From Calothrix sp. 336/3 (GTDB lineage Bacteria; Cyanobacteriota; Cyanobacteriia; Cyanobacteriales; Nostocaceae): a DNA stretch of 64,000 nt. The DNA is taken from the NCBI RefSeq assembly GCF_000734895.2, contig NZ_CP011382.1, forward strand, positions 4,380,700 to 4,444,699, given 5' to 3'. This document shows, piece by piece, positions 53,358-61,721 of the stretch. A program made the translations under genes and the position numbers. The notes under the pieces were generated by a model. The model ran no database searches, was not told where the DNA came from, and saw only the letters and a list, made by a program, of their open reading frames with translations. How positions within the stretch are numbered: the stretch's first letter is position 1; each line of letters opens with the position of its first letter.

Positions 53358-54194
53358 CTATTTCTGCTCTGCGGGTAAAATTAAGTTTTGAATCCAAGCC
53401 ATTAATTTGTCGAGCAACAAACCCACAACACCGATATAAATCAGAGCTAGAATTACTTCACTAACGTTGTTATTCTGGTAAGCATTCCAGATGAAGAAAC
53501 CAATACCGACAATACCAGACATAACGATTTCTGCTGCGATAATCGCTAACCAAGCTAAACCGATGGCAATTCTCAAGCCAGTGAAGATATAGGGTAAAGC
53601 TGAGGGAATCAGAATGTTTAAAAAGTACTCTTTTTGACTTAATTGTAGTACTTTGGCAACGTTGTTATAGTCCTGGGGAATTTGGGTGACACCCACGGCA
53701 GTGTTAATCAGGATGGGCCAAATTGCTGTGATGAAAATTACAAATAATGCGGCGGGTTCGTTTTGTCGTAATGCGGCTAAGGAAATCGGAACCCATGCTA
53801 AAGGTGGTACAGTTCTCAGTAGTTGGAACAATGGGTCAAGGGCTTTAGACATGGTTTTGTTGACACCAATTAAAATCCCGACCCCAATACCAACAATTGC
53901 CGCTAGGGTGTAGCTAATCACAACCCTTTGTAAGCTAGCAAATACTTGCCAGAACAACCCTTTATCAATACCACCCTTATCATAGAAAGGATAGAGAATT
54001 AATATCCAAGTATCTTGAACAACTTGAATCGGACCAGGTAAGGTTGCTCCAGGGAGTAAGGAAAATAATTGCCAAATTGCCAGGAAAACTAAAATGGCGA
54101 TCGCTGGAGGGATGAGATTGGGAAGTTGTTTCTGTAATTTTACTAAAAAGCTATTATCTAAGCCTTGAGAATTGCGCCTTGTTGCTGTCACCAT
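53358..54194 (-). CDS. cmpB: CmpB, bicarbonate ABC transporter permease
   Basis: The 278-residue integral membrane protein has about six hydrophobic segments (starting IPPAIAILVFLAIWQLFSL near residue 31). The EAA-type loop is AKVLQLSQKEYFLNILIPSALPYIFTGLRI. It forms the membrane channel for bicarbonate with CmpC and CmpD. It is a close paralogue of nrtB. cmpA lies 63 bp upstream on the same strand. It ends with the sequence LILPAEQK, like NrtB (PEEQK). Confidence 0.94.
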   Translation of the reverse strand: MVTATRRNSQGLDNSFLVKLQKQLPNLIPPAIAILVFLAIWQLFSLLPGATLPGPIQVVQDTWILILYPFYDKGGIDKGLFWQVFASLQRVVISYTLAAIVGIGVGILIGVNKTMSKALDPLFQLLRTVPPLAWVPISLAALRQNEPAALFVIFITAIWPILINTAVGVTQIPQDYNNVAKVLQLSQKEYFLNILIPSALPYIFTGLRIAIGLAWLAIIAAEIVMSGIVGIGFFIWNAYQNNNVSEVILALIYIGVVGLLLDKLMAWIQNLILPAEQK

Positions 54195-54257
54195 GGGTTG
54201 ATACTTTCCTTGATTTTAAGACTTTGGGGATATTTTCAGACAATCGGAACTAAATTA

Positions 54258-55634
54258 CTAAACTTGTACTTTCTTGATTTTCAAGCTCTTGAGATATTCT
54301 TCTGGTTTCTCTGGGTCAAATTTTACACCATCGAAGAATTCTTCGACACCGCGAGATGTGGAGGTGGGGATATCTGCGGCAGCTATTCCTAATTCTGTGG
54401 CTGCTTGCTTCCAAATATCTTCGCGGTTGACTTTTTTGATTAATTCTTTAGCTTTCGTCGCACCATTATCTAGGTAATCCTTAGGTAAGAATCCCCAACG
54501 GACATTCTCGGTAATAAACCATAAGTCATGGCTTTGGTAAGGATAGGAAACACTACCTTTGGAATCTTTCCAGTAGTAAGCAGCCATGGTTTTATCATCA
54601 ATGGTTCTACCATCTCCCATATCGTATTTACCTTGGTATGGGTTGTCTAAGATATCAGCAGGCAGATTGAAGTAATTTCTTCCCGATAAAATTTGTGCTG
54701 CTTCCTTGCGGTTGTCAAAATTATCTAACCACTGTTGGGCTTCCATGATACCTTTGAGCAGTGCTTTGGTGGCTTTGGGATTTTTGTCTACCCAATCTGC
54801 ACGCATCGCAAAATATTCTTCTGGATGCGCTTTCCAAATTTCTGCTGTCAATGCTGCCATGAAACCAATCTTATCTTTCACCAAACGGTAGGGCCATGGG
54901 TCACCTGTGCTGAACGCATCCATACTGCCTGTTTTCATATTCGCTACGGTTTGAGCAGCTGGTACTGTCAACAACTTCACATCACTATCGGGGTCAATTC
55001 CACCAGCAGCTAACCAATAACGAATCCATAAATCTTGGTTAACGTGGGGGAAGGTGAAAGCTGCGGTAAAAGGAGTTGTTGTAGATTTGAGCTGGCTAAA
55101 TAAAGCTTTGGCTCCATCCAGTTTTAAACCTATACCTTTTCCTTGATGTTTATTGGCGATCGCAATCCCATTTCCATGGGTGATTAATTGCGCCAATACA
55201 TACATTGGAATCTTCTGATTCCCTTTAGTAATTAAACCTTCAGTGATTAAATGGGGCATGGGCATTTGCCATTGTCCACCATCAATTCCACCCCCAGCAG
55301 AACCAATTTCTACGTTATCTCTGGCAGAACCCCAGGAAGCTTGTTTGGCTAAATCTACTCCTGTCATGCCATATTTTGCAAAGAAGCCTTTTTCCTTGGC
55401 AATAATTAAGGGAGCTGACTCAACAATCGGAATATATCCTAACTTGACATTTGGTGTTTCTGGGGCTTGTTCTGGGCTAATATTTGCCACAGGTTGGGCA
55501 GTTGTTTGGGAAGTAGTTGTATTTCCAGTTTCTGGAGGATTGCCTAAACAACCTTTAAGAAACACTGCACCAGCAGAAGCTCCAGCGGTGATAATAAACT
55601 TGCGTCGAGTCAGATGGTTGAAAAAATCACTCAT
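54258..55634 (-). CDS. cmpA: CmpA, bicarbonate-binding lipoprotein
   Basis: CmpA is the membrane-anchored receptor of the BCT1 bicarbonate transporter. The 458-residue precursor has a twin-arginine-like TRRKF (residues 9-13) and a lipobox FLKGC (Cys29), followed by GNPPETG as in known CmpA. CmpA-specific blocks are GGIDGGQWQMPMPHLITEG and AFSTGDPWPYRLV; NrtA has a different sequence there. I chose the ATG at 55634, preceded by GGAGAGGGG; an ATG at 55673 would add 13 residues. Expression of cmp genes is normally induced by low CO2 through CmpR. Confidence 0.94.
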   Translation of the reverse strand: MSDFFNHLTRRKFIITAGASAGAVFLKGCLGNPPETGNTTTSQTTAQPVANISPEQAPETPNVKLGYIPIVESAPLIIAKEKGFFAKYGMTGVDLAKQASWGSARDNVEIGSAGGGIDGGQWQMPMPHLITEGLITKGNQKIPMYVLAQLITHGNGIAIANKHQGKGIGLKLDGAKALFSQLKSTTTPFTAAFTFPHVNQDLWIRYWLAAGGIDPDSDVKLLTVPAAQTVANMKTGSMDAFSTGDPWPYRLVKDKIGFMAALTAEIWKAHPEEYFAMRADWVDKNPKATKALLKGIMEAQQWLDNFDNRKEAAQILSGRNYFNLPADILDNPYQGKYDMGDGRTIDDKTMAAYYWKDSKGSVSYPYQSHDLWFITENVRWGFLPKDYLDNGATKAKELIKKVNREDIWKQAATELGIAAADIPTSTSRGVEEFFDGVKFDPEKPEEYLKSLKIKKVQV

Positions 55635-55835
55635 AGTTTCCCCTCTCCTAATTTGCATTTTTAGGCATGACAAGCAAGCAAGAAAACCAGATATTCCTTG
55701 CTGAAAAAGGCAGATTTGCAGTTTTAGATATGTGAACCTAAGCCAGACTCAAATTGAGGTGGCTCTTTAATCACATATATGAAAATCGATAATTGTTTGC
55801 CCTTTGTCTGAATTTAATTCTGCGTTGAAATTAGT

Positions 55836-55848
55836 TTACAAGCTTTAA
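55836..55848. promoter_or_regulatory. Possible CmpR box (TTA-N7-TAA) upstream of cmpA
   Basis: TTACAAGCTTTAA fits the loose CmpR/LysR motif TTA-N7/8-TAA, ~200 bp upstream of the cmpA ATG. In AT-rich DNA such matches arise often by chance. Confidence 0.2.
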
Positions 55849-56489
55849 TGTCAATTTGGTTCATTTCCAACTGCCATTTTTAAAATAAATATTAGATTAC
55901 TCATATAAGTAAAAGTTTATGATGATTCTCAAAATAGCCTTGTAACTATTGATGGATAGATTTGAATCTATTGTTTGTATTATCTTTGGTCTATGCTATG
56001 CAAAAGGTTTATTGGTCGCATAGACTTAAAGCTATTAAATAATGTCAACTTAGTTATTCCTGGTGGAAATAATCACAAGATTTCTGCGAGAATATTGATG
56101 ATAACCATAGGTCTATTCTTGGTATTTCAAGACCTTAGAAAAGTAATAGTAATCATAGATTTATATAGGAAAAATTCCTAATTTAGCTCAACGGAATAAT
56201 GTAAAGAAATACAAAGTTATCGTATTCTTGTGCTTGATTTGTGGGTTGTAAATATCACACATCCAGGGAGCAGAAGTATCAGCAGTTAACAGTCAAACGC
56301 CTGGACAATCCCGGTATTTATACTGATAGCTTCAAGTATTGATGAAGATTGTGCAAATACTGTCACTTACCTGCGTAAAATTGGCGATCGCCAATGATAA
56401 GTATATATAAGGCTGCATAGGGGCGTATCTATTTCCAGCTTTCTCAGAAATATCATCAATAAGCTCTGAAACTTGCGAGTCATCACACA
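55849..56489. other. cmpA / csgG-like divergent intergenic region
   Basis: About 640 bp. A 68-codon ORF at 55975-56181 has no ribosome site or family motif and is not called. GGCGATCGCC at ~56383 is a HIP1 site. No terminator or tRNA was recognised. Confidence 0.35.
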
Positions 56490-57563
56490 ATGCATAATCT
56501 CAGTACTTACCTGCAACTCATGTTTAATGTAAATAAATCTTTACTGAAAAATTCCCTCCAACCCAGAGTCACCTTATCTTTGGCGTTTGCCAGCTTACTG
56601 ATGACAATTAACCTGGGAAGTATTTCCCAAGTATCAGCAAAAGAAAAAGTTATTCCTGCCAAATCCTTTAATACATCCGTAAGTCACCTGAAATCCAATG
56701 TTAAGCAAAAACCGCGCATCGCTGTTCTCGACTTTGAATATAGCAGCGTTGCCAACGAGTGGAGATGGTGGTTAGATGGCAATGCCAAGGGTGTCAGTGA
56801 CATCATGGTGAATAAATTAGTCGAAGGTGGCAATTTCACAGTCATTGAACGTAGTAAAATTGACGCAATTCTCAGAGAACAGAATTTTGGATTATCTGGC
56901 AGAGTCGATGCTACTACTGCCGCACAAATTGGTAAAATCCTGGGTGTTGATACTATTTTGATTGGCTCTGTTACAGGTTTTAACATTGAACAAGATGGTG
57001 GGGGTGTCAATGTTCCCTTTATTGGTAGAGTTGGTGGTGGACAAACTAAGGCAAACGTCAAATTAAATGTGCGTTTAGTCAATACCAGCACCGCAGAAAT
57101 CCTAATGACTGCCGAGGGAAATGGTTCATCCAGTCGCGGAGACGGTTCAATTAATATTCGTGGTTACGGAGTTGATACCAGTTCTCGCAAAGAAGCCAAA
57201 TTATTGACAAATGCTACCGTTGATGCAATCAATCAAGTGGTAGAAAAATTAAATACAGGTTCGACAAAATTAGCTGCTGCACCCAGAGCGGTACCGAGAA
57301 TTAATGCTTTAGTTGCGGATATCGCTGGGAATACAGTGATTCTGAACAAAGGTACGACGGAAGGTTTTCAACAGGGAATGAAATTATCTATTGAACGGGT
57401 GACAAGACAAGTTAAAGATCCTTCCACAGGTAAGATAATTCGTCAAGTTACCCAGCCTATGGGTATGATTGAAATTACCGAGGCTGATGCTGAATCTAGT
57501 GTAGGCAAAATTCTTTCGGGTGGTAGATTTAAAGTCGGAGATATTGCTAAACCAGTCGAATAG
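56490..57563 (+). CDS. CsgG-family (curli assembly-like) exported protein
   Basis: The 357-residue protein has an N-terminal hydrophobic signal region (LSLAFASLLMTINLGSISQVSA, ~residues 29-50). A CsgG-type domain follows: RIAVLDFEYSS, GVSDIMVNKLVEGGNFTVIERSKIDAILREQNFGLSG (in pieces) and ILGVDTILIGSVTGF. There is no lipobox Cys, so it may be a soluble periplasmic or beta-structured outer-membrane protein, not a true curli lipoprotein. The last ~100 residues form a separate beta-rich domain (NTVILNKGTTEGFQQGMKL). No csgA/B-like genes adjoin it. Confidence 0.82.
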   Translation: MHNLSTYLQLMFNVNKSLLKNSLQPRVTLSLAFASLLMTINLGSISQVSAKEKVIPAKSFNTSVSHLKSNVKQKPRIAVLDFEYSSVANEWRWWLDGNAKGVSDIMVNKLVEGGNFTVIERSKIDAILREQNFGLSGRVDATTAAQIGKILGVDTILIGSVTGFNIEQDGGGVNVPFIGRVGGGQTKANVKLNVRLVNTSTAEILMTAEGNGSSSRGDGSINIRGYGVDTSSRKEAKLLTNATVDAINQVVEKLNTGSTKLAAAPRAVPRINALVADIAGNTVILNKGTTEGFQQGMKLSIERVTRQVKDPSTGKIIRQVTQPMGMIEITEADAESSVGKILSGGRFKVGDIAKPVE

Positions 57564-57584
57564 ATATTTGCAAAAAGTTTATAT

Positions 57585-57623
57585 CACTCCTGGAAATTTA
57601 TTAATACTAGATTCCTAGGAGTG
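57585..57623 (+). terminator. Weak stem-loop downstream of the CsgG-like gene
   Basis: CACTCCT and AGGAGTG form a 7-bp stem with a long AT-rich loop, 22 bp after the stop. Only TTAATTTG follows, so termination would be inefficient. Confidence 0.35.
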
Positions 57624-57735
57624 TTAATTTGAATAGTTGATTGAAAAAACAAGTCCATAAAAATGTTTCTAGTTGCGCTTTATCACTTTCTCAAAATCTC
57701 ATGCGCCAATTTCAGATTTATTTGATAAATCATCC

Positions 57736-58197
57736 CTACAGATATTTCTCCATAACATAATTAATAAAAGTCTCCCCTCGACATTCTACCTCTTGCTTTT
57801 GTACCACCATAAAACCTAAGTGTTGAAAAAATGGCTTGGCTGTAATACTGACTTCTGAATACAAGCGCTGAATTCCTAGCTCCAGAGCTTTCCCTTCAAT
57901 GGCTGCATAAATCTTCCTTCCAACTCCCATTCGTTGATAACTTTTATGGCAATAGAAACAATCAATATGTCCATTGGCTTCTAACTCTCCGAAACCTGCA
58001 ATTTCTCCCCTATTATCTGCGACAAAAGTAAATCTTTCTGAGCAAATTTTGCTCCAATCCCGAAAATTTATGTCATCTGGTGCCCATGCTTGTACTTGAT
58101 TGGGGGAGTAATCAGAGATATTCACTTCTCGTACAGTTTGATGAAATAAAAGAGCAATTTGTGAACTATCTTGCTCTTGAAATAACCTGATTTGCAT
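57736..58197 (-). CDS. GNAT-family N-acetyltransferase
   Basis: The 153-residue protein starts MQIRLFQEQDSSQI and has the GNAT core: FTFVADNRGEIAGFGELEANGHIDCFYCHKSYQRMGVGRKIYAAIE in outline, with acetyl-CoA loop QRMGVGRKI. The EVSITAKPFFQHLGFMVVQKQE tail is typical of the PhnO/ElaA-like branch. I chose the ATG at 58197 because the domain starts immediately; an ATG at 58233 would add 12 residues. The acceptor is unknown. It lies 105 bp downstream of the aspartoacylase gene, same strand. Confidence 0.85.
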   Translation of the reverse strand: MQIRLFQEQDSSQIALLFHQTVREVNISDYSPNQVQAWAPDDINFRDWSKICSERFTFVADNRGEIAGFGELEANGHIDCFYCHKSYQRMGVGRKIYAAIEGKALELGIQRLYSEVSITAKPFFQHLGFMVVQKQEVECRGETFINYVMEKYL

Positions 58198-58302
58198 AAG
58201 AATAATTCCATTTACAGCATATTCTCTTGCCATGATTTACTCATAAACAACAATGACAGCTTCACTATAATTGCAGATATTAATGCTATCTCTACTTATC
58301 TG

Positions 58303-59199
58303 CTATATTTCGCTATCTAGATAAACCTCATTTTTTTCAGTGAAGCACATCGCAATATTTTTTTCATAATAAGCTGCTTCATTAATAAAGACTGGGTAAA
58401 CTATTGATTCACCTTCATAGAGAATCTCATGGTTATCAAAGGTAATAAACATCGGTTCTCCTGGGTGTAATGGTTCATAATCCCGATTTTGTAAATTAGG
58501 ATGTACCATTGCTGCAAGATTCCCGTGCTTATCTCTAGGATAATCTATATGAGTGAGGTGTTTATAGGTGGTTATGGGTTGATTAATTGTGAGATTTTCT
58601 CCTAGGTTAAGTTTATCTAGTAAATCTAGAACTTGATAAACTAAAGTTTCGGTTTGCTGAAATAAATTTGCCAGTAACACACCCTGGGGAATAGCACCTA
58701 CCTCAATAGCAAATCCTAACTCACATAAAGAATTCAGGAAAGGGCTTTTTGCGGTAGCATCAAAGGAGCAAGCATAGATTTTAACCAAGGGATTAATTTG
58801 TTGCAAGAGGGCAGCAATTTTGAAATTAAAGGGATGATGATTATCCAAGATAATTGTCAATCCCATATTCGATGTGGTGCTATGCAAATCTAAAATAAAA
58901 TCTGTCCGCGTTGTGGAATTGCGAACTAATTTCTCGGATATTGACTTTGCAAGTTGTTCCTCATAACTATTTTTGCTCTCATCTTGTAAATCTTGGGGCA
59001 AAAAACAGCGATTCAAGTCTGTATCAATATATCTTCTGACGGCTTGAAATGCTTGGGGATTGGCAAGAAAAGTAATGGTTTCAAAACTTCTTCTTTGGAT
59101 GAGGTGGGGAAACTGAGTCAACTTTTGCACTAAGTAAGCACCAATAAACTCGTTGCCATGGGTTCCCCCAGCGATCGCCACTCGGTGAATTTGGTTCAT
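58303..59199 (-). CDS. Aspartoacylase (AspA/AstE family)
   Basis: The 298-residue zinc hydrolase should cleave N-acyl-aspartate to aspartate and a fatty or acetic acid. Family residues are present: zinc ligands in GGTHGNE (~residues 10-16), substrate Arg in DLNRCF (~65), DLHSTTSNMG (~102) and the catalytic Glu in FAIEVGAIPQG. I chose the ATG at 59199, which has AGGTG at good spacing; the GTG two codons upstream overlaps that site. A link with cyanophycin turnover is possible in a heterocyst former but not shown. It is divergent from the lumenal pentapeptide gene. Confidence 0.88.
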   Translation of the reverse strand: MNQIHRVAIAGGTHGNEFIGAYLVQKLTQFPHLIQRRSFETITFLANPQAFQAVRRYIDTDLNRCFLPQDLQDESKNSYEEQLAKSISEKLVRNSTTRTDFILDLHSTTSNMGLTIILDNHHPFNFKIAALLQQINPLVKIYACSFDATAKSPFLNSLCELGFAIEVGAIPQGVLLANLFQQTETLVYQVLDLLDKLNLGENLTINQPITTYKHLTHIDYPRDKHGNLAAMVHPNLQNRDYEPLHPGEPMFITFDNHEILYEGESIVYPVFINEAAYYEKNIAMCFTEKNEVYLDSEI

Positions 59200-59260
59200 A
59201 AGCACACCTGTGTTGTACTAGTATTAATGTGGAATTATTGAGTTTTATTAAGTCAAAGTT

Positions 59261-59758
59261 ATGAAGTGTGGGCAAATCTTGGCTGGTTTTATTCTAATGC
59301 TTGTGTTGTTTTTGTTTCCTCTATCCGCAGAAGCAGCGAGTTCATCAGGTGTTACAGGTACGATGAAAGTACAACGTATCGTCGATCAGGATTTCTCTGG
59401 GCAAAGTTTAGTAGGTATGGAATATACCAATGTCAAATTAGAAAATGCTAACTTCAGCAACTCTGATTTACGTGGGGGTGTATTTAATGGTTCTTTGCTG
59501 AAGGGAGTAAATATGCATGGGATGGATTTCAGTAATGGTATTGCCTATTTAGTAGAATTCAAAGGGGCAAATTTGAGTGACGCAATTCTCTCAGATGCAA
59601 TGATGTTACGTTCTCGTTTTGACGATGTGGATGTGACTGGTGCTGATTTTACCAATGCAATCCTCGATATTACTGAAGTCAATAAACTTTGTCTCACTGC
59701 TAGTGGAGTCAACCCTAAAACAGGTGTCTCTACCCGTGAGTCTTTGGGATGTAAGTGA
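59261..59758 (+). CDS. Exported (lumenal) pentapeptide-repeat protein
   Basis: The 165-residue precursor has a signal peptide (ILAGFILMLVLFLFPLSAEA, cleavage near residue 25). About 18 pentapeptide units follow (ENANFSNSDLRGGVFNGSLL, VEFKGANLSDAILSDAMML), then a C-terminal part with two Cys (NKLCL, SLGCK) that could form a disulfide. The domain order resembles plant thylakoid-lumen pentapeptide proteins, so a lumenal or periplasmic site is likely. Function unknown. A terminator-like hairpin follows at 59843. Confidence 0.87.
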   Translation: MKCGQILAGFILMLVLFLFPLSAEAASSSGVTGTMKVQRIVDQDFSGQSLVGMEYTNVKLENANFSNSDLRGGVFNGSLLKGVNMHGMDFSNGIAYLVEFKGANLSDAILSDAMMLRSRFDDVDVTGADFTNAILDITEVNKLCLTASGVNPKTGVSTRESLGCK

Positions 59759-59842
59759 AGTCGGTGATGGTTGATAGCTGAAAACTAGCTTTTAGCAAAA
59801 CCCTATTCCTATATTCCAGAGGAATGAAAAATTCCCAATAAT

Positions 59843-59867
59843 AAAGACGCTCTCAACAAGCGTCTTT
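59843..59867. terminator. Bidirectional terminator-like hairpin
   Basis: AAAGACGC/GCGTCTTT forms an 8-bp perfect stem with a 9-nt loop between two convergent genes. Short T/A tracts flank both sides, so it could terminate transcription from either direction. Confidence 0.7.
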
Positions 59868-59891
59868 GGAAAATATGAATGGGAAAATCTC

Positions 59892-60167
59892 TTAAAAGTT
59901 AGGTAGTGGTAAAGCTGCGAGGCTACCAACAAGACTACCAGCAATATTCAAGGCTAAAAAGGCAAGAATGGGAGAAAAATCCATACCGCCAATGGGGGGA
60001 ATAATATTACGGAAGAGGTTTAGATAGGGATCGCTGATTTGACTTAAAGCTGCAAAGGGTTGATTGTACCAATTAATATTGGGAAACCAAGTCAAGAGAA
60101 CACGGATAATCAGTAAGGTGCTGTAAATTTGGATGAAAGTCGCTAGGGTGGTGATTAGTAAATACAT
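59892..60167 (-). CDS. YggT-family membrane protein
   Basis: The 91-residue protein has two membrane helices (LLITTLATFIQIYSTLLIIRVLLTWF and ILAFLALNIAGSLVGSLAAL, in outline) joined by the conserved ISDPYLNLFRNIIPPIGGMDFSP loop. This is the YggT/Ycf19 family, involved in membrane or thylakoid organisation in cyanobacteria and plastids. The gene is followed by the hairpin at 59843 and preceded by a co-oriented small gene. Confidence 0.9.
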   Translation of the reverse strand: MYLLITTLATFIQIYSTLLIIRVLLTWFPNINWYNQPFAALSQISDPYLNLFRNIIPPIGGMDFSPILAFLALNIAGSLVGSLAALPLPNF

Positions 60168-60264
60168 GGGTGAGTCTTTTCTCGATTAAGTGTTAATAAC
60201 AGTCTTATTTTGATTTTAAGGTAGGTAAGAGCGTCCTGGTTGCGAAGTTACGTCAAAGGAATGC

Positions 60265-60624
60265 TTACTCCCTGATCAGGGATGACGATGCAGCTCGCTC
60301 TACCTGTTGTGAACTCCCGCTTCCATTGACACTACCTAATTGCTGCCGAACTTCATCAATTGTGGCATTCAACTGAGCAATTTTATCTTCTAGCGATCGC
60401 CGTGCCACCTCCATATCCATACCCTCTGTTTGCACGGCTTTCATCTGCTTTCTTTTAATTAAAGCTTTTTTCCCTTCTAGAGAATTGGATACAGCTTGCT
60501 GCTCATCCTCCTCTAATGCTTCATCCCGTCGAGAAGTGAGTACTACTCCTAAAACTCCTCCGACGACTCCGCCGAATATCGCTCCGGCTAAAAAACCACT
60601 TGCAAAACCATCTCGCTGACTCAT
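60265..60624 (-). CDS. Small glycine-zipper/coiled-coil membrane protein
   Basis: The 119-residue protein has one glycine-rich hydrophobic helix near the start (FLAGAIFGGVVGGVLGVVL, residues ~11-30) followed by TSRRDE. A charged region and a coiled coil follow (LEDKIAQLNATIDEVRQQL, ~78-97), then a Ser-rich tail. The layout resembles YtxH/GvpP-like stress proteins, but I do not assign it. It lies 97 bp upstream of yggT on the same strand. Confidence 0.75.
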   Translation of the reverse strand: MSQRDGFASGFLAGAIFGGVVGGVLGVVLTSRRDEALEEDEQQAVSNSLEGKKALIKRKQMKAVQTEGMDMEVARRSLEDKIAQLNATIDEVRQQLGSVNGSGSSQQVERAASSSLIRE

Positions 60625-60697
60625 ATGTTTACCACCATATCTAAACGCAGCATTTTTGTTTTGTTAAGCCACTGTTTATTCCTAGCTGCATCCTAGC

Positions 60698-61348
60698 TTA
60701 AGTCCCAAAAATGCGATCGCCGGCATCTCCTAAACCAGGAAGAATAAACCCCTGATCATTAACCTCCTCATCAATAGTAGCAGCGTAAATAATCAAACCA
60801 GGATAAGCAGCACTTAATTTCTGTAGCGCTGGTGGAGCAGCCACTACACAGACAATTCTGGTTAAACTTGGGTCTACACCCCTTTGTATCAATTCATGCA
60901 TTGTTGCCATCATCGACCCACCTGTGGCTAACATCGGGTCAGTAATTAACACCCTAGTTTCAGGGTCAAATTTTTCTGGCAACTTATTCAAATAACACAT
61001 AGGTTGAAGAGTTTGCTCATTTCGCACCAAGCCTAAATGGTAAATAGATGCTAATGGCAGCAATGTCTGCGCCCCTTCTAGTAACCCTAAACCCGCCCGC
61101 AGGATTGGTACTACTGCCATAGGAACTTCAGGATTAATCAGCGTTGCGGGTGCAACCCCCAAAGGAGTTTGTACTGTGGCATCTTGAGTCGCTAACCATT
61201 CGCGGGCAGCTTCATAGGTTAACCAACGCCCTAGTTCAGTCATCGCACTGCGAAATAAAACTGAGGGTGTAGCAGCATCACGGGCTACAGCCAGCCAATG
61301 CTTGATTAAGGGATGGGGTGGAACATAAACACGCAATTGTTGCGTCAT
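60698..61348 (-). CDS. upp: Uracil phosphoribosyltransferase
   Basis: Upp salvages uracil to UMP with PRPP. The 216-residue protein starts MTQQLRVYVPPHPLIKHWLA. It has the PRPP loop VLITDPMLATGGSM (~residues 132-145), the ILRAGLGLLEG block and the uracil-binding GFILPGLGDAGDRIFGT end. Size and motifs are typical. It is divergent from crtH with a 373-bp gap that contains the candidate small RNA. Confidence 0.95.
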   Translation of the reverse strand: MTQQLRVYVPPHPLIKHWLAVARDAATPSVLFRSAMTELGRWLTYEAAREWLATQDATVQTPLGVAPATLINPEVPMAVVPILRAGLGLLEGAQTLLPLASIYHLGLVRNEQTLQPMCYLNKLPEKFDPETRVLITDPMLATGGSMMATMHELIQRGVDPSLTRIVCVVAAPPALQKLSAAYPGLIIYAATIDEEVNDQGFILPGLGDAGDRIFGT

Positions 61349-61515
61349 AACCGAAAATAGGCGCTTAGTAAACTGTAAAACAACTGAAACATCATCATAC
61401 TCTTTCCTGTGTGCGACTGACTAAATATAAGGCGGAATTGGGGGAAAGAAGCAATCGAGTCTAAGCAAAAGTCAACAACAAATTTCAGGCTATTGCTAAA
61501 TACTTTCATTAGTAG

Positions 61516-61544
61516 TTGACATTTATTATCAATGACTTTATATT
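61516..61544 (+). promoter_or_regulatory. Consensus sigma-70 promoter of the candidate small RNA
   Basis: TTGACA (61516-61521), a 17-bp spacer and TATATT (61539-61544) make the closest match to a consensus promoter that I found in the window. It predicts a start at about 61552. Confidence 0.6.
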
Positions 61545-61551
61545 ACTGATT

Positions 61552-61621
61552 AGTGTTCTCCTCTCTTTAAGGATCGGCAGACGGGATCAGCCAGCGATCG
61601 CAGGCTTGTCCCTCTTTTTTT
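61552..61621 (+). ncRNA. Candidate ~70-nt small RNA with intrinsic terminator
   Basis: From the predicted start the transcript would begin with a pyrimidine-rich unpaired stretch (UUCUCCUCUCUUU, 61556-61568). This is complementary to Shine-Dalgarno sequences. It ends in a strong hairpin: GGGATCAGCC (61583-61592) pairs with GGCTTGTCCC (61603-61612), with one mismatch and one G-U, over a GCGATCGC loop, followed by TCTTTTTTT. No plus-strand gene lies upstream, so the terminator must belong to this unit. Alternatives are a prematurely terminated crtH leader, since crtH starts 100 nt later. No known RNA family was recognised. Confidence 0.5.
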
Positions 61622-61721
61622 CTTGAGTGAGGAAGAATAGGGAAAACAGAAGCAGGGATAGGGACACCACAATTTGGGATAATTATTGCTGTTCTTCCAG
61701 TCTCAAAGCTGAAATTCCTCT

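Noticed and set aside
50181..55634. Second transporter operon as a duplicate nitrate transporter
   Set aside because: The binding protein carries the CmpA-type lipobox region and GGIDGGQWQMPMPHLITEG block, and no nirA/narB gene is attached.
55975..56181. 68-codon plus-strand ORF upstream of the CsgG-like gene
   Set aside because: No ribosome site, no recognisable motif, AT-rich intergenic context; likely chance.
61583..61621. Hairpin as a terminator for upp
   Set aside because: upp is on the minus strand and is transcribed away from it; the T-run is on the plus strand.
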